Positions 1-9,692 of a stretch of DNA of 40,232 nucleotides are shown in pieces. The position numbers and the translations under genes were made by a program. How positions within the stretch are numbered: position 1 is the stretch's first letter; every line of letters starts with the position of its first letter. The DNA is taken from the NCBI GenBank assembly GCA_903862855.1, contig CAIOZW010000400.1, positions 1-40,232 of the forward strand. Reading direction: 5' to 3'. The notes under the pieces are model-generated. The model searched no databases, was not told where the DNA came from, and worked only from the letters and a program-made list of their open reading frames with translations. The stretch is from an uncultured Acidobacteriota bacterium (GTDB lineage Bacteria > Acidobacteriota > Blastocatellia > RBC074).

Positions 1-10
1 GGGATGCAAA

Positions 11-163
11 TCATCTTAAAATCTGCTTACGCATTTTCGGCGCTTTACCGGCATATGGCTTGGTCATATAATCGCATAGTCGATTTATCCGCGGCTTTGC
101 GTCCGGCCCGGAGTACAATTTCAGATCGCCCGTTATCATCAAGACCCGATCTCGGTGAGACAC
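11..163 (-). pseudogene. Remnant of a response-regulator receiver domain (C-terminal part)
   Basis: Reading the minus strand from a GTG at 163-161 to a TGA at 13-11 gives about 50 residues. They contain a strand resembling receiver beta-4 (VLMITGDL) and then DYMTKPY, which matches the conserved Lys-Pro motif after beta-5 of CheY-like receivers. The part that should hold the phospho-acceptor Asp and the first two thirds of the domain is missing: in the same frame the coding signal fades near position 190, where the divergent peptidase gene starts. I read this as the eroded tail of a receiver or hybrid kinase gene rather than a working protein. A small real protein is possible but unlikely. Confidence 0.4.
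44..72 (+). promoter_or_regulatory. Candidate sigma70-type promoter for the M28 peptidase gene
   Basis: TTTACC at 44-49 and a perfect TATAAT at 67-72 are separated by 17 bases. The predicted start site is near 79, leaving a leader of about 130 nt before the GTG start at 211. The match is good, but it lies inside the receiver-like remnant, so it may be chance. Confidence 0.33.
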
Positions 164-210
164 GATATCGATGACGATTAGATGACAATCAATGGAGCAG
201 ACCGATTACC

Positions 211-1629
211 GTGAAGCTGACGATACCTACCCTCGCATCAAGTATTGTTCTGAGTACTCTTCTGTTGGGCGGACTGCCGGTTGGAGAGGCGAAAGAGCCC
301 GTCGCAAGCCCACCCTTAAGTATGTCAGCACAACAGCAGGTCTCGAACCGCCTCAATCCGGTCATGGAGAAGATCCTTGCCGAAATATCTGCCGGGCGGA
401 TAGAAGCGACCATGAGGAGGCTCGTCGGGTTCGGAACGCGCCACACGATGAGCACGACTGATGATCCACAACGAGGGATCGGAGCGGCCCGGCGTTGGAT
501 TCGCGAAGAGTTCGAGCGCTACAGCCGCGATTCCGGTGGAAGACTGGTCGTTACCGAGGACTCGTTCATCCAGCAGCCGACGGCGAGGGTGAAGCAGCCG
601 GTCAATATTGTCAATATCGTCGCCACACTGCCCGGTACGCAGGCGGAGTCGAAGGATCGTTATGTGGTCGTCGCGGGCCATTACGATTCGATCTGTTTTC
701 CATACGACGACACGCAGTGTGACGCTCCGGGGGCAAGCGATGATGCCTCCGGGACAGCGGCGGTGCTCGAGATGGCCCGTGTCATGTCGAAGTATCAGTT
801 CGATGCGACGATCGTCTTTCTTGCCGTTGCCGGTGAAGAGCAGGGGCTGCTTGGCTCGACTCACTGGGCGGAGGAGTCAAAACGGCAGCAGCGCCGGATC
901 GACGCGATGATTACCAACGATATTGTCGGCAATACCATTGGTGGAAATGGAGTTCGCGACAACTCTCGTCTCCGGGTCTTCTCCGAGGGGGTACCTTCAA
1001 ATGAGACTCCGGCCGACGCGCGGCAACGTCAGTCGGTGGGTGGTGAGAACGACAGTCCTTCACGCCAGCTTGCTCGATACATCAAAGATGTCGCCGAGCG
1101 TTATCTCAACAACTTCGAGGTGACCCTTGTCTTCCGTCGCGATCGGTATGGGCGTGGCGGAGATCACATCCCCTTTCTCCAGGCCGGCTATCCGGCTGTT
1201 CGTTTCACCGAACCCAATGAGGATTTCAATCGCCAGCATCAGCGGGTACGGGAGGAGAATGGGGTCAATTACGGTGATGTGATCGGCATGGTCGATTTTG
1301 ATTACATCGCTCGCGTCGCCCGGGTCAATGCTGCCACTCTCGCCAGTATTGCTCTCGCACCGGCTGCTCCGGATAGAGTCACCTTCAAATCGGCCCGCCA
1401 GCAATATGATGCGGTTCTTACCTGGAGCCCTGCGCCCGAACCCGATACGGTCGGATACCGGATCCTCTGGCGTGAAACCTATCAGCCCTTCTGGCAGCGC
1501 AGTCTCGAGGTTGGCCTGGTGACTGAGGTTGTTCTACCCGGGGTCTCAAAGGACGACTTCTTCTTTGCGGTCCAGGCGATCGACAAGGATGGCAATGCCA
1601 GTCTCCCCTCCTTTCCAAGAGCACGTTAG
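211..1629 (+). CDS. Secreted M28-family zinc aminopeptidase with C-terminal FnIII-like domain
   Basis: This 472-residue protein begins with a Sec signal peptide (hydrophobic stretch about residues 8-24, then VGEA before the mature part). The catalytic domain shows M28 zinc ligands in order: His in GHYDS, Asp in GASDDASGTA, the Glu pair in AGEEQGLLGS, Asp in TNDIVGN and His in GGDHIPF. Such enzymes remove N-terminal amino acids from peptides and act in the periplasm or outside the cell. Residues about 385-470 look like a fibronectin type III domain (LTWSPAP, GYRILWR, FAVQAIDKDGNAS), common on secreted hydrolases. The GTG start is chosen because it gives an intact signal peptide and has GGAG upstream. 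Substrate specificity cannot be told. It may serve peptide scavenging with the amidase-like gene downstream, which is inference only. Confidence 0.9.
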   Translation: MKLTIPTLASSIVLSTLLLGGLPVGEAKEPVASPPLSMSAQQQVSNRLNPVMEKILAEISAGRIEATMRRLVGFGTRHTMSTTDDPQRGIGAARRWIREEFERYSRDSGGRLVVTEDSFIQQPTARVKQPVNIVNIVATLPGTQAESKDRYVVVAGHYDSICFPYDDTQCDAPGASDDASGTAAVLEMARVMSKYQFDATIVFLAVAGEEQGLLGSTHWAEESKRQQRRIDAMITNDIVGNTIGGNGVRDNSRLRVFSEGVPSNETPADARQRQSVGGENDSPSRQLARYIKDVAERYLNNFEVTLVFRRDRYGRGGDHIPFLQAGYPAVRFTEPNEDFNRQHQRVREENGVNYGDVIGMVDFDYIARVARVNAATLASIALAPAAPDRVTFKSARQQYDAVLTWSPAPEPDTVGYRILWRETYQPFWQRSLEVGLVTEVVLPGVSKDDFFFAVQAIDKDGNASLPSFPRAR

Positions 1630-1668
1630 GTCGGGAGAGCAGCCAATTCCGGTTCTGGTAACCAAAAT

Positions 1669-2409
1669 ATGAAGAAATTTATCTGCATCTTCTCGATCCT
1701 GCTGACATTTGGTCAGGCCGCGCTGTCCCAGACGCCTCTCAAGCGCCCGGTCAAGAATCCCCCTCAGTATCCCAATATCATCGATCTCGAGGATCGCCAG
1801 AGGCCTGAGAGTCCGATCGCATCGGGAGAGAAAAAACCGGCCGACGGAAAACCGGCCGACGGAAAATCGACTGACGGAAAACTGGCTGATGGAGAGGATC
1901 CGCAGACCCTCCAGACGGCTGCACTTCTCAAGGCGGTCGAATCACTCGCCGGGGAGATGCGTGCACTGGTGCAGGAGATCCGGGCGATGAACATCCGCCA
2001 GCAGACCCAGCTCGATATCACAAGGATCTCCGGACTCGGGGCACGGATCGACACGATCAACGGTGAGTTGCGCACCATTCGCGACCGCCTTGCCACCCTT
2101 GCCGTTGACGAGCAGAACATCAGTCAGTTGATGACCCGCGAGAGTCTCCTCTCCCAGAGCTTCAATATCGGTACCCTCGATCGGGAGAGGACGATGGAGC
2201 AGCTCCGCGTTCAGCACGAGACAAGATTACGCTACGTCCAGGCCGACAAGGAGCGTCTCCAGCGAACGGAGAACGATCTCGCGGCCCAGCTTCAGTATTA
2301 CCAGAGCATTCAGGAAGAGGCTGAAAAGCGAATCCAGGCGGCCGAGAGCCTGATTCGACGCCTTGAAGAGAGTCGCGAGACCCCACCCGAACCGAAGCGG
2401 CAACCGTGA
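1669..2409 (+). CDS. Secreted coiled-coil protein of unknown function
   Basis: The 246-residue product has a clear Sec signal peptide (MKKFICIFSILLTFGQAALSQ). It continues with a Pro-rich segment and a low-complexity segment made of four five-residue units of the form K-x-x-D-G (residues about 56-75). Residues about 80-235 are rich in Glu, Gln, Leu and Arg in a heptad-like pattern, indicating a long coiled coil. I recognise no enzyme motif. It starts 39 nt after the peptidase stop on the same strand and may be cotranscribed. A periplasmic structural or scaffold role is plausible for a coiled coil of this sort, but nothing shows which. No strong ribosome-binding site is visible, so the start rests on the signal peptide. 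Confidence 0.75.
   Translation: MKKFICIFSILLTFGQAALSQTPLKRPVKNPPQYPNIIDLEDRQRPESPIASGEKKPADGKPADGKSTDGKLADGEDPQTLQTAALLKAVESLAGEMRALVQEIRAMNIRQQTQLDITRISGLGARIDTINGELRTIRDRLATLAVDEQNISQLMTRESLLSQSFNIGTLDRERTMEQLRVQHETRLRYVQADKERLQRTENDLAAQLQYYQSIQEEAEKRIQAAESLIRRLEESRETPPEPKRQP
1834..1893 (+). repeat. Four tandem 15-bp units inside the coiled-coil protein gene
   Basis: Units at 1834-1848, 1849-1863, 1864-1878 and 1879-1893 each encode five residues (K-x-x-D-G). The first two are identical and the last two have drifted. The length is a multiple of three, so changes in copy number would keep the frame. Confidence 0.9.
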
Positions 2410-2494
2410 CCTCGAGGCGAGGTCGGCGGTCGCTCAGTTTGGCGGCAGCGGCAAAATTTTTATAATATTAAATCGATTTCGAGGAGGATTCCTA

Positions 2495-3634
2495 ATGAGC
2501 AATGATGGCATCAAGCGTCGGGATTTTATCAAGCAGTCGGCGGCGGGATTGAGTGTGCCGATCCTCGCCGGTGAGACGACCGTGACACCCGTGGCGACTC
2601 AGGGGATTCGACCGCTTGTCATCTCCAGTTCGAACCGGAATCGCACCCCGACCGGGGACGTCTTCGAGGGTGGAATTGCCTGTGTGACCCGGGCGATGGA
2701 GATCATCAAGGCGGGCGGCGATACGCTCGATGCGGTAGTTGCCGGTGTCAAGATCGTCGAGGACGATCCGCGTGACGACTCGGTCGGTTATGGGGGATTG
2801 CCGAACGAGGAGTGCGATGTCGAACTCGACGCCAGCGTCATGCATGGTCCGTCGCGCCGCGCCGGTGCCGTCGCCAGTCTCCGGTACATCAAGAATCCGG
2901 CGAGCGTTGCCAAGCTGGTTCTCGAGCGGACCGATCATCTGCTTCTGGTCGGGGAGGGAGCGCTCCGGTTCGCCCTCAAACATGGGTTCAAGAAGGAGGA
3001 TCTCCTCACCGAACCTTCCCGGAAGGCCTGGCTTGCCTGGCGTGAGAGTCTCAACCCCCGGGATGGCTGGGGGCCGAGTCCACTCCGAACCGGTGGAGAG
3101 CAGGAACGAAAGACCTCGTCGGCTGGCCTTTCACGGGAGGAGATTGCCCTCAACGAATGGATTGCCGAAAAGCTTCGCCATCGCCAGACCGGGACCATCA
3201 ACTGTCTCGCCCTCAACGCTGCCGGCGATATCTCCGGGGTGACGACGACCTCGGGGCTGGCGTGGAAGATCCCCGGCAGAGTGGGAGACTCGCCGATCAT
3301 TGGCAGTGGACTCTATGTCGACAATGAAGTCGGTGCTGCCGGATCGACCGGACGTGGTGAGGAGTGCATCTATATCAATGGCTCACATACTATTGTCGAG
3401 AACATGCGGAGGGGAATGTCTCCGGCCGACGCGGCCATGGATGCCATCAAGCGAATCTCCCACCGCTACGGTGACAACAGAACCGAACTAGCCAATTTCA
3501 ACATCAACTTTTACGCAATTAACAAACGTGGAGAGCACGGTGGTGCCAGCCTCTGGAAGGGTGGTACCTATGCCATCCACGATGGCCGCGAAGCGAAGAT
3601 TGTTGACTGCGCCTGGCTCTACGAGAAGAAGTAA
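2495..3634 (+). CDS. Tat-exported N4-(beta-N-acetylglucosaminyl)-L-asparaginase family hydrolase
   Basis: This 379-residue Ntn-hydrolase of the glycosylasparaginase/isoaspartyl-peptidase family cleaves the bond between asparagine and its glycan, or a related amide. The N-terminus carries a twin-arginine signal (KRRDFIKQS) followed by a weakly hydrophobic stretch, so the folded enzyme is probably exported. Family marks are GGLPNEE and ELDASVMHG in the alpha subunit, the self-cleavage site G-T-I with Thr234 as predicted nucleophile, and [20 protein letters not shown] in the beta subunit. The frame is open upstream to 2363, but ATG 2495 is preferred: it has GAGGAGG seven bases upstream and gives the Tat signal at the N-terminus. 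It lies between secreted hydrolases and sugar genes, which fits glycoprotein scavenging. The precise substrate is not established by the sequence. Confidence 0.88.
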   Translation: MSNDGIKRRDFIKQSAAGLSVPILAGETTVTPVATQGIRPLVISSSNRNRTPTGDVFEGGIACVTRAMEIIKAGGDTLDAVVAGVKIVEDDPRDDSVGYGGLPNEECDVELDASVMHGPSRRAGAVASLRYIKNPASVAKLVLERTDHLLLVGEGALRFALKHGFKKEDLLTEPSRKAWLAWRESLNPRDGWGPSPLRTGGEQERKTSSAGLSREEIALNEWIAEKLRHRQTGTINCLALNAAGDISGVTTTSGLAWKIPGRVGDSPIIGSGLYVDNEVGAAGSTGRGEECIYINGSHTIVENMRRGMSPADAAMDAIKRISHRYGDNRTELANFNINFYAINKRGEHGGASLWKGGTYAIHDGREAKIVDCAWLYEKK

Positions 3635-3693
3635 CCTCGTCCAGCCACTTGAGTCGAAGAGCCGGACTGCTCAGGGCTCTTCAAAGGATGAAA

Positions 3694-4628
<935 letters not shown>

Positions 4629-4632
<4 letters not shown>

Positions 4633-4987
4633 GGAGGCGACCAGGGCAATCGCATTTACCTTACAGCCATCATACTGGCTTCGTGTTTTCGTGTGAGATC
4701 TCTCTGACTGGAGGCTTCCTGGAGGCCTCACGCGAAGACGCAAAGGCGCGAAGGGGGGGCGGTTCGCGAACCACCTCCACAAGGTCCCCGGCACCGAGAC
4801 AGGATCGACCCTGCAGAGTCATTTGACCTCTGACCGCAGTATGTGGTCATCCGCCACCTTGAGCTGGTAAGTCTGCAATCTGCAGCGAATAATGAGGACG
4901 CCATCGAGGATGAGACGAGACTACCAGTAGCGGCTGGAAGGTGGAAAATTCTCTCAACTCGCAATGCGATTGCCCTGAGGAGGCGAC
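4629..4987. repeat. Paired direct and inverted 13-mers bounding 0.33 kb of noncoding DNA
   Basis: A 13-mer beginning CTGAGGAGG occurs at 4629-4641 (overlapping the UDP-xylose synthase stop) and again at 4975-4987 in direct orientation. Next to it, GGGCAATCGCATT at 4644-4656 is the exact reverse complement of 4963-4975. Two perfect 13-nt matches at the same pair of places are unlikely by chance. They suggest a duplication or a small decayed inserted element; no transposase is present. Confidence 0.55.
4729..4754. repeat. Imperfect CGCRAAG short repeat
   Basis: The units CACGCGAAG, ACGCAAAGG and CGCGAAGG follow each other directly. From memory, similar ACGCAAAG-type strings occur as scattered repeats in unrelated bacterial genomes. 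Their origin is not known to me, and here the run is short. Confidence 0.4.
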
Positions 4988-5196
4988 AGGTATTGTCGAA
5001 TGCTTTTCTAATTTAGGTTGCAAAGATGTTGAAGCATGGAGTATCCTGCTAAATCGAAAAGGTGGAGTATGGCGATCTCTGCCAGCGCTATTTTCCGGCA
5101 CGCTTGACCGGACTTGGCGTAAGGATTTTTGAAGCTTTATATGAAGCTATATCGGAACCAAGGTTGAGGCAGTTCCGGCCCTGAGTGGTCTTCAGA

Positions 5197-5221
5197 CTGC
5201 CATAACCCTGATCATTATAAT
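5197..5221 (+). promoter_or_regulatory. Candidate -10 element for the FecR-like gene
   Basis: A perfect TATAAT lies at 5216-5221. The best -35 is weak (TTCAGA at 5191-5196, spacer 19). A start near 5228 would leave a leader of about 200 nt before the ATG at 5428, containing a 7-bp stem at 5238-5264. Confidence 0.3.
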
Positions 5222-5427
5222 CGATCACTTGAGACATTCAGCAGCCACACAGACATTCTGCTGACGTCGATTTCAGACTGGCACTGTGAACATCAGACCG
5301 GTCCGGCAAATTCCAGGCTGATCCGATAGATCAAATGGTTTCCTGAGTTCGGTCAATACAAGTTTATGCCTGGGCAGTGAAGTTCAGGTGGCGAGTCAAA
5401 CTTTCCACGAGTAATGGAGGAACCTCA

Positions 5428-6156
5428 ATGAGTCTCAGACCAACCAGATTCCGCAGAATGCTGAGCATCGTCCTGATGCTTGCAGTCGGTGGTTTTTATT
5501 CGATGGTGACGGGATCTGCCCTTGCGCAGTCGTCAGTAAAGTCTTCCGGGAAGTCGGCTGGCGAGCTCTCGGTGAGTGGATCGGTGACGATCAATGGCAC
5601 TTCGGCGATTTCGGGAGCGACGGTCTTCAGTGAGAGCCGAATCCGCACGGCCGCCAACAGTTCAGCGGTCATCAACCTTGGGCGGTTGGGACGGCTTCAG
5701 CTCGGGCCGGAGAGCGAGATGACGGTACGCTTCAATGACGGCACCCTTGGTGGCAGCCTCTCCGCCGGACGGGCGGTGGCGAATGCCCCGGCTGGTGTTG
5801 CAGTCTCGATTTTGACCGCCGATGGTGTAGCAGCGGCGGGTGGTGGCAAGTCTGCGGCGATCGCGGTTGACGTCACCTGCGGCAACACACGGGTCATGGC
5901 GGCGCGCAGTGAAGCAACACTGACGGCAGCCGGGCGTGTTGAGACGGTCAACCCTGGCAAAGAGGTCTCTGCCGGCCAGGCCAAGGGAACCTGCACGCGG
6001 ATTGCAACCCCGACCCTCGGAACCGGTCTGAGTACTGGCGCTCTTGCCTCGCTTATCATCGCCGGAATCGGTGGTGCGGTGGGTGGCCTGATTGCTGCAA
6101 CCCAGTCGGACAACGTGGCGCCATCATCGGTCGTCGTCAGCGGTTTCCGTCCATAA
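5428..6156 (+). CDS. Secreted FecR-like domain protein with C-terminal glycine-zipper segment
   Basis: The 242-residue product has a signal peptide (hydrophobic core IVLMLAVGGFYSMV, cleavage near ALAQS). A FecR-like beta domain follows at about residues 45-125 (SGATVFSESRIRT, SSAVINLGRLGRLQLGPES). Then comes an Ala/Gly-rich middle with two or three Cys, and a C-terminal hydrophobic segment with small-residue spacing (LIIAGIGGAVGGLIAA) like a glycine zipper. The start at 5428 has GGAGG upstream; an in-frame extension to 5377 lacks one. Classic FecR proteins are transmembrane anti-sigma partners of FecI, but here there is no cytoplasmic tail and no sigma factor, so a signalling role is unlikely. 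It precedes the polysaccharide exporter gene and could be a periplasmic or outer-membrane accessory. That role is inferred from position only. Confidence 0.78.
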   Translation: MSLRPTRFRRMLSIVLMLAVGGFYSMVTGSALAQSSVKSSGKSAGELSVSGSVTINGTSAISGATVFSESRIRTAANSSAVINLGRLGRLQLGPESEMTVRFNDGTLGGSLSAGRAVANAPAGVAVSILTADGVAAAGGGKSAAIAVDVTCGNTRVMAARSEATLTAAGRVETVNPGKEVSAGQAKGTCTRIATPTLGTGLSTGALASLIIAGIGGAVGGLIAATQSDNVAPSSVVVSGFRP

Positions 6157-6174
6157 TCTGAGTCCATTCAAACA

Positions 6175-6218
6175 CCTGAGGGGACGATCGAGTTGACCTG
6201 AGGGAACTGTTGAGTTGA
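6175..6218 (+). repeat. Imperfect 22-bp tandem repeat, two copies
   Basis: Units 6175-6196 and 6197-6218 match at 18 of 22 positions. They begin CCTGAGGG and end GAGTTGA. They lie just before the hairpin at 6221-6263, downstream of the FecR-like gene. Confidence 0.8.
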
Positions 6219-6220
6219 AA

Positions 6221-6263
6221 AGATGCGCCGCATCCCGCCAGTCGGGAGAGAAGCGGCGCATCT
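6221..6263 (+). terminator. Strong hairpin between the FecR-like and exporter genes
   Basis: An 11-bp perfect stem (6221-6231 with 6253-6263, AGATGCGCCGC and its complement) encloses a second 5-bp stem (6233-6237 with 6243-6247). No run of T follows, so this may be an attenuator or RNA-stability element that lowers read-through rather than a classical intrinsic terminator. Confidence 0.6.
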
Positions 6264-6422
6264 GTTCATTTACGGGTTTGTCTTGCGTAGCTTTAGTCTT
6301 GAATCCAAAACCTGTTCAGGAATCAGGAAACGCTCCCCTCCCAGAATGCCTGCAGATGTCCACTTCCTAACTTGGAATATCCATTCCACCAGCTTCGAGT
6401 ACTTCGGGTAAGGTTGAAGTTT

Positions 6423-7376
6423 ATGAAATGTCGGAACCTGATCGCAAAGATATGTCGATGTGCAGTCCTGGTTGCGTTGATTCTCTCGGGGGGGATCAGT
6501 GGATTGGCCCAGTCGCCTCCCGTTGTCGTGGGCAGCAAGGGGCGAGGTGGTTTGCGAACGGACTACCGTATCGGGCCGGGTGATGTCATCCAGATCGATG
6601 TTGCCGGAGAGCCGGAACTGCGTCGCAAAGTCAAGGTGATGGAGCAGGGAACGATTCGGTTGCCATTCATCGACCAGGAACTGAAGATTGCCGGGATGAG
6701 CGAGGCAGAGGTGACGACTATGCTGCGCCAGTCCTACACGAGCATCCTCAAGGATCCGCAGGTGACGGTCTTTATCGAAGAGTACAACTCCAGGATGGCC
6801 TCGATTGCTGGAGCGGTCAATCAGCCGAAGCAGATCTCCCTGACGCGTGAGCTTCGTCTCTATGATCTGATCAGCCTTGCGGGAGGAATCAATGAGAAGG
6901 CCGGCAATATTGCCCAGTTGATTCATACTCAGCCGGAGGACAGCCTTGAGGTGATCGATTTGCGGGATCTGGTGCGGCGTCCGGAGCTCAACCGGGTGAT
7001 TCGTGAGGGAGATTTCATCAACATTCCGGAGGCGGGAATCTTCTATGTGACTGGTAATGTCAACAAGCCAGGTTCATTCCCACTCAAGGACTCGGTCAAA
7101 CTGACGCAGGCAATAGCCATGGCCGGAGGAGTGATGTCTGACTCGAAGAAACGGGAGATCAAGCTGGTCCGTTCGGCCGATGCCAGTCAGACGGTGACAA
7201 CGGAGGTAGTCGTCGACCTCTTCGAGATTGAAAAAGATCCAAGGAAGGATCTGGTTCTGCGACCCTACGATGTGGTAATGGTCCCCGAATCGACCCGGGC
7301 AAAGCAGACGAAGACGCTTCTCCAGGCCTTCTCGGGAGGTTTGGCGAGTGCGCTTGGCTGGGGAATCTTTCGATAG
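6423..7376 (+). CDS. Wza-type polysaccharide export protein (Poly_export plus SLBB domains)
   Basis: The 317-residue protein forms the outer-membrane/periplasmic channel through which exopolysaccharide leaves the cell. After a signal peptide ([15 protein letters not shown]) comes the polysaccharide export domain (about 45-120, starting [13 protein letters not shown]). Two SLBB repeats follow (about 125-200, and 207-290 with [15 protein letters not shown]). The C-terminal [19 protein letters not shown] could form the amphipathic helix that spans the outer membrane in Wza. No lipobox Cys is seen at the signal cleavage site, unlike E. coli Wza. ATG 6423 is chosen over the upstream ATG 6372: it is preceded by AAGG and starts the signal peptide. 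It is followed after 84 nt by the matching polysaccharide co-polymerase. Confidence 0.92.
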   Translation: MKCRNLIAKICRCAVLVALILSGGISGLAQSPPVVVGSKGRGGLRTDYRIGPGDVIQIDVAGEPELRRKVKVMEQGTIRLPFIDQELKIAGMSEAEVTTMLRQSYTSILKDPQVTVFIEEYNSRMASIAGAVNQPKQISLTRELRLYDLISLAGGINEKAGNIAQLIHTQPEDSLEVIDLRDLVRRPELNRVIREGDFINIPEAGIFYVTGNVNKPGSFPLKDSVKLTQAIAMAGGVMSDSKKREIKLVRSADASQTVTTEVVVDLFEIEKDPRKDLVLRPYDVVMVPESTRAKQTKTLLQAFSGGLASALGWGIFR

Positions 7377-7460
7377 TTGGGGCAAGAGGCGGGAGGGCTT
7401 CTGTTTGGCCGTCCCAATCGAGAATTGCGGCTTGAGGCAAGAGCCGCTTGGCTGAGAATA

Positions 7461-9686
7461 ATGAGCAATAACGAAGAGAATCAGACAGCACTGGCCAACG
7501 TTACGTCGGCAGGGCGCGAGCCCAAGAAGGGGAATGCCGGCTATCCAGTCTACAGCCGCTACCCGGCCATTCAGGTCGAAAAGAATTCCGTCCGGGAATA
7601 CTGGAGAATTATCCGCAAGCATAAGTGGATGGTTCTGGCGACGCTGGTCGTGCTGGTGACGATCGTGACGATCGGGACGTTGATGAGTCGACCGGTCTAC
7701 CGTGCCGAAGCGAAGATCGAGATCGGCAAGGAGACCGAGCGAGTGCTCGCCGGGCAGCGGATCATGGAGGTGGAGACGGCCAACGTCTTCAATCCGTTCT
7801 ATCTCCAGACGCAGGTCGATATTTTGCGCAGTCGCGACATTGCGCGGCGAGTAATCCAGCGGCTCAATCTTGGCGGGCACGAGGAGTTCAAGTCAAAGGA
7901 GTTCGAGAGCCTGCCAGAGAATGAGAAGGATGTGCGGATCGTCAACACCTTCCAGGGGCGGTACGATGTCTCGGTAGGAAGGCAAAGCCGGGTCGTCTCG
8001 GTCACCTTTGATGCTTACAATCCCAAACTGGCCGCCGAAGTCGCCAATTCGGTTGCAGCAGAGTATATCACCTGGTCGATGGAGAGCCGGCTGCAAGGGC
8101 TCTCGACGACCCGCGAGTTTCTGACCAAGCGGGTCGGAGAGGCGCGTGAAGAACTGCGCAAGTCAGAGGAGTCATACTCGAGGTATCTGACCGACCGGAA
8201 GATCATCTCGCTGGATGACCGCGGCAACATAGCTCTTGCCAGAACAGAGGAGTTGAATCGTCAGTTGGCCGAGTTGGAGAATGAGCGGCGAAGCGCCGAG
8301 GCGCTCTATAACCGCAGCCGGGAGGTCTCGTCGGATGAATTGACTCCAGTCATCTCGGATCCAACCGTGCAGAGTCTGACCCGCGAGTTGGGGCGGCTCA
8401 AGCAGGAGCTGGCCAATCTCTCGGCACGCTATCAGCCAAACTACCCGGCGGTCCGTCAGGTCCAGGATCAGGTCAGCCAGCTCGAGACGCAGCTTGGTGA
8501 GGCGCGGCAGCGGATCGTCAAGAATATCGAGACACAGTACCAGGTTGCCCGGAAGAGGGAGGAGGATCTGCGGGTCGCGTTGAGCCAGTCGAAGGGGGAG
8601 ACGATCCAGCAGAACCGTGAGTCGACGGAGCTCAATCTTCTCAAGCAGAAGGTTGAGACTGACCGCAAGAATTACGAAGACCTTCTCAACCGGCTGCGGC
8701 AGGCCGAGGTCGAGAGTGATTTTCGTCCGGCCAACATGAGAATCGTCCAGAGTGCCGAAGTACCGATTACGCCGGTCAAGCCGAACAAGCTGCTCAACAT
8801 CGGGTTGAGTCTGCTGATCGGGCTGTCGCTGGGGATCGGCATGGCCTTCTTTGTCGAGTATCTGAACAACACGATCAATACTGCGGAGGACATCGAACGC
8901 TTCATTCAGTTACCGGCGCTGGGAGCCATCCCCTCGCTGCAGAGTCTGGGCCGACGACGTCTGCTCGGGTCGCGCGCGCCGAGCGAGAGTACGGCGCTGG
9001 CGACTATGCAGAGTGAACTGGTCTCGGCGCACGATTCTGTCTCTTCGTTCGCTGAATCCTACCGAGCATTGCGGACATCGCTCCTTCTCTCATCAGCAGA
9101 GCGGGCGCCACGAACGATGCTTGTCACAAGCAGCCATCCGGCGGAGGGGAAGACGACGATCGTTGCCAACACGGCGATCTCCCTTGCCCAGACCGGAGCC
9201 CGAGTGCTGGTCCTCGACGCCGATATGCGACGACCGCGCTGCCACAAGATTCTCAGTATGAAGAATGAGGTTGGACTTTCGACCTTCCTCTCACGTGAGA
9301 TCTCTATTCAGCGGGTCATTCAGTCACACGAGACTCCGAATCTTGACGTCATGACAGCCGGGCCGATTCCGCCCAATCCATCGGAGCTGCTCAGCTCGCT
9401 CAAGTGGCGGGTTCTGATTGCCGAGCTCGAGGATCATTACGATCATATCGTCATCGATTCACCTCCGGTAATTCACGTTACCGACGCCCTGATCATTTCA
9501 CCTTATGCTGACGGTGTCATCCTCGTCGTCAAAGGTGGACAGACTCCGCGGGAAGCGGTCATGCGGGCCAAGCAGGCCCTCTATGATGTCAATGCGAAGA
9601 TCTTTGGCGTAGTTCTCAATGGTGTCGATCTCCACTCCGAGAGCTACTACTACAACTACAAATACTCCTACCATCAGTCGGAATGA
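7461..9686 (+). CDS. Wzc-type polysaccharide co-polymerase with BY-kinase domain
   Basis: This 741-residue inner-membrane protein sets chain length and couples export to tyrosine autophosphorylation. It has a Wzz domain, TM1 at about 53-76, a long periplasmic coiled coil (about 200-430), a GNVR-like segment with PVKPNK before TM2 (about 443-467), and then a cytoplasmic bacterial tyrosine kinase. Kinase marks are Walker A (PAEGKTT, about 556-562), Walker A' ([11 protein letters not shown]) and Walker B (IVIDSPP). The last 15 residues hold a tyrosine cluster (seven Tyr, in [10 protein letters not shown]), the usual autophosphorylation tail. Kinase and membrane parts are fused in one chain as in Proteobacteria. 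ATG 7461 is preferred to TTG 7377, which would add 28 unconserved-looking residues, though neither has a strong ribosome-binding site. Confidence 0.93.
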   Translation: MSNNEENQTALANVTSAGREPKKGNAGYPVYSRYPAIQVEKNSVREYWRIIRKHKWMVLATLVVLVTIVTIGTLMSRPVYRAEAKIEIGKETERVLAGQRIMEVETANVFNPFYLQTQVDILRSRDIARRVIQRLNLGGHEEFKSKEFESLPENEKDVRIVNTFQGRYDVSVGRQSRVVSVTFDAYNPKLAAEVANSVAAEYITWSMESRLQGLSTTREFLTKRVGEAREELRKSEESYSRYLTDRKIISLDDRGNIALARTEELNRQLAELENERRSAEALYNRSREVSSDELTPVISDPTVQSLTRELGRLKQELANLSARYQPNYPAVRQVQDQVSQLETQLGEARQRIVKNIETQYQVARKREEDLRVALSQSKGETIQQNRESTELNLLKQKVETDRKNYEDLLNRLRQAEVESDFRPANMRIVQSAEVPITPVKPNKLLNIGLSLLIGLSLGIGMAFFVEYLNNTINTAEDIERFIQLPALGAIPSLQSLGRRRLLGSRAPSESTALATMQSELVSAHDSVSSFAESYRALRTSLLLSSAERAPRTMLVTSSHPAEGKTTIVANTAISLAQTGARVLVLDADMRRPRCHKILSMKNEVGLSTFLSREISIQRVIQSHETPNLDVMTAGPIPPNPSELLSSLKWRVLIAELEDHYDHIVIDSPPVIHVTDALIISPYADGVILVVKGGQTPREAVMRAKQALYDVNAKIFGVVLNGVDLHSESYYYNYKYSYHQSE

Positions 9687-9692
9687 GGGTGA

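Larger units (their letters stand above)
4633..5427. other. Gene-poor intergenic region, 795 bp
   Basis: No convincing gene is present. The longest open stretch (63 codons near 4941-5132) has no recognisable domain or good ribosome-binding site. The region holds the 13-mer repeat pair, a GC-rich stretch of imperfect CGCRAAG units at 4729-4754, a 7-bp inverted repeat (5238-5244 with 5258-5264) and, near its end, a candidate promoter for the FecR-like gene. Confidence 0.6.

Noticed and set aside
1834-1893. Possible CRISPR-like array because of regular repeats
   Set aside because: Units are 15 bp, directly adjacent without spacers, and lie in frame inside a gene.
2363-2494. In-frame upstream extension of the glycosylasparaginase-type gene
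   Set aside because: It would overlap the preceding gene and bury the Tat signal; ATG 2495 has a strong ribosome-binding site.
4941-5132. 63-codon frame in the gap after the UDP-xylose synthase gene
   Set aside because: No domain or ribosome-binding site; it overlaps the 13-mer repeat.
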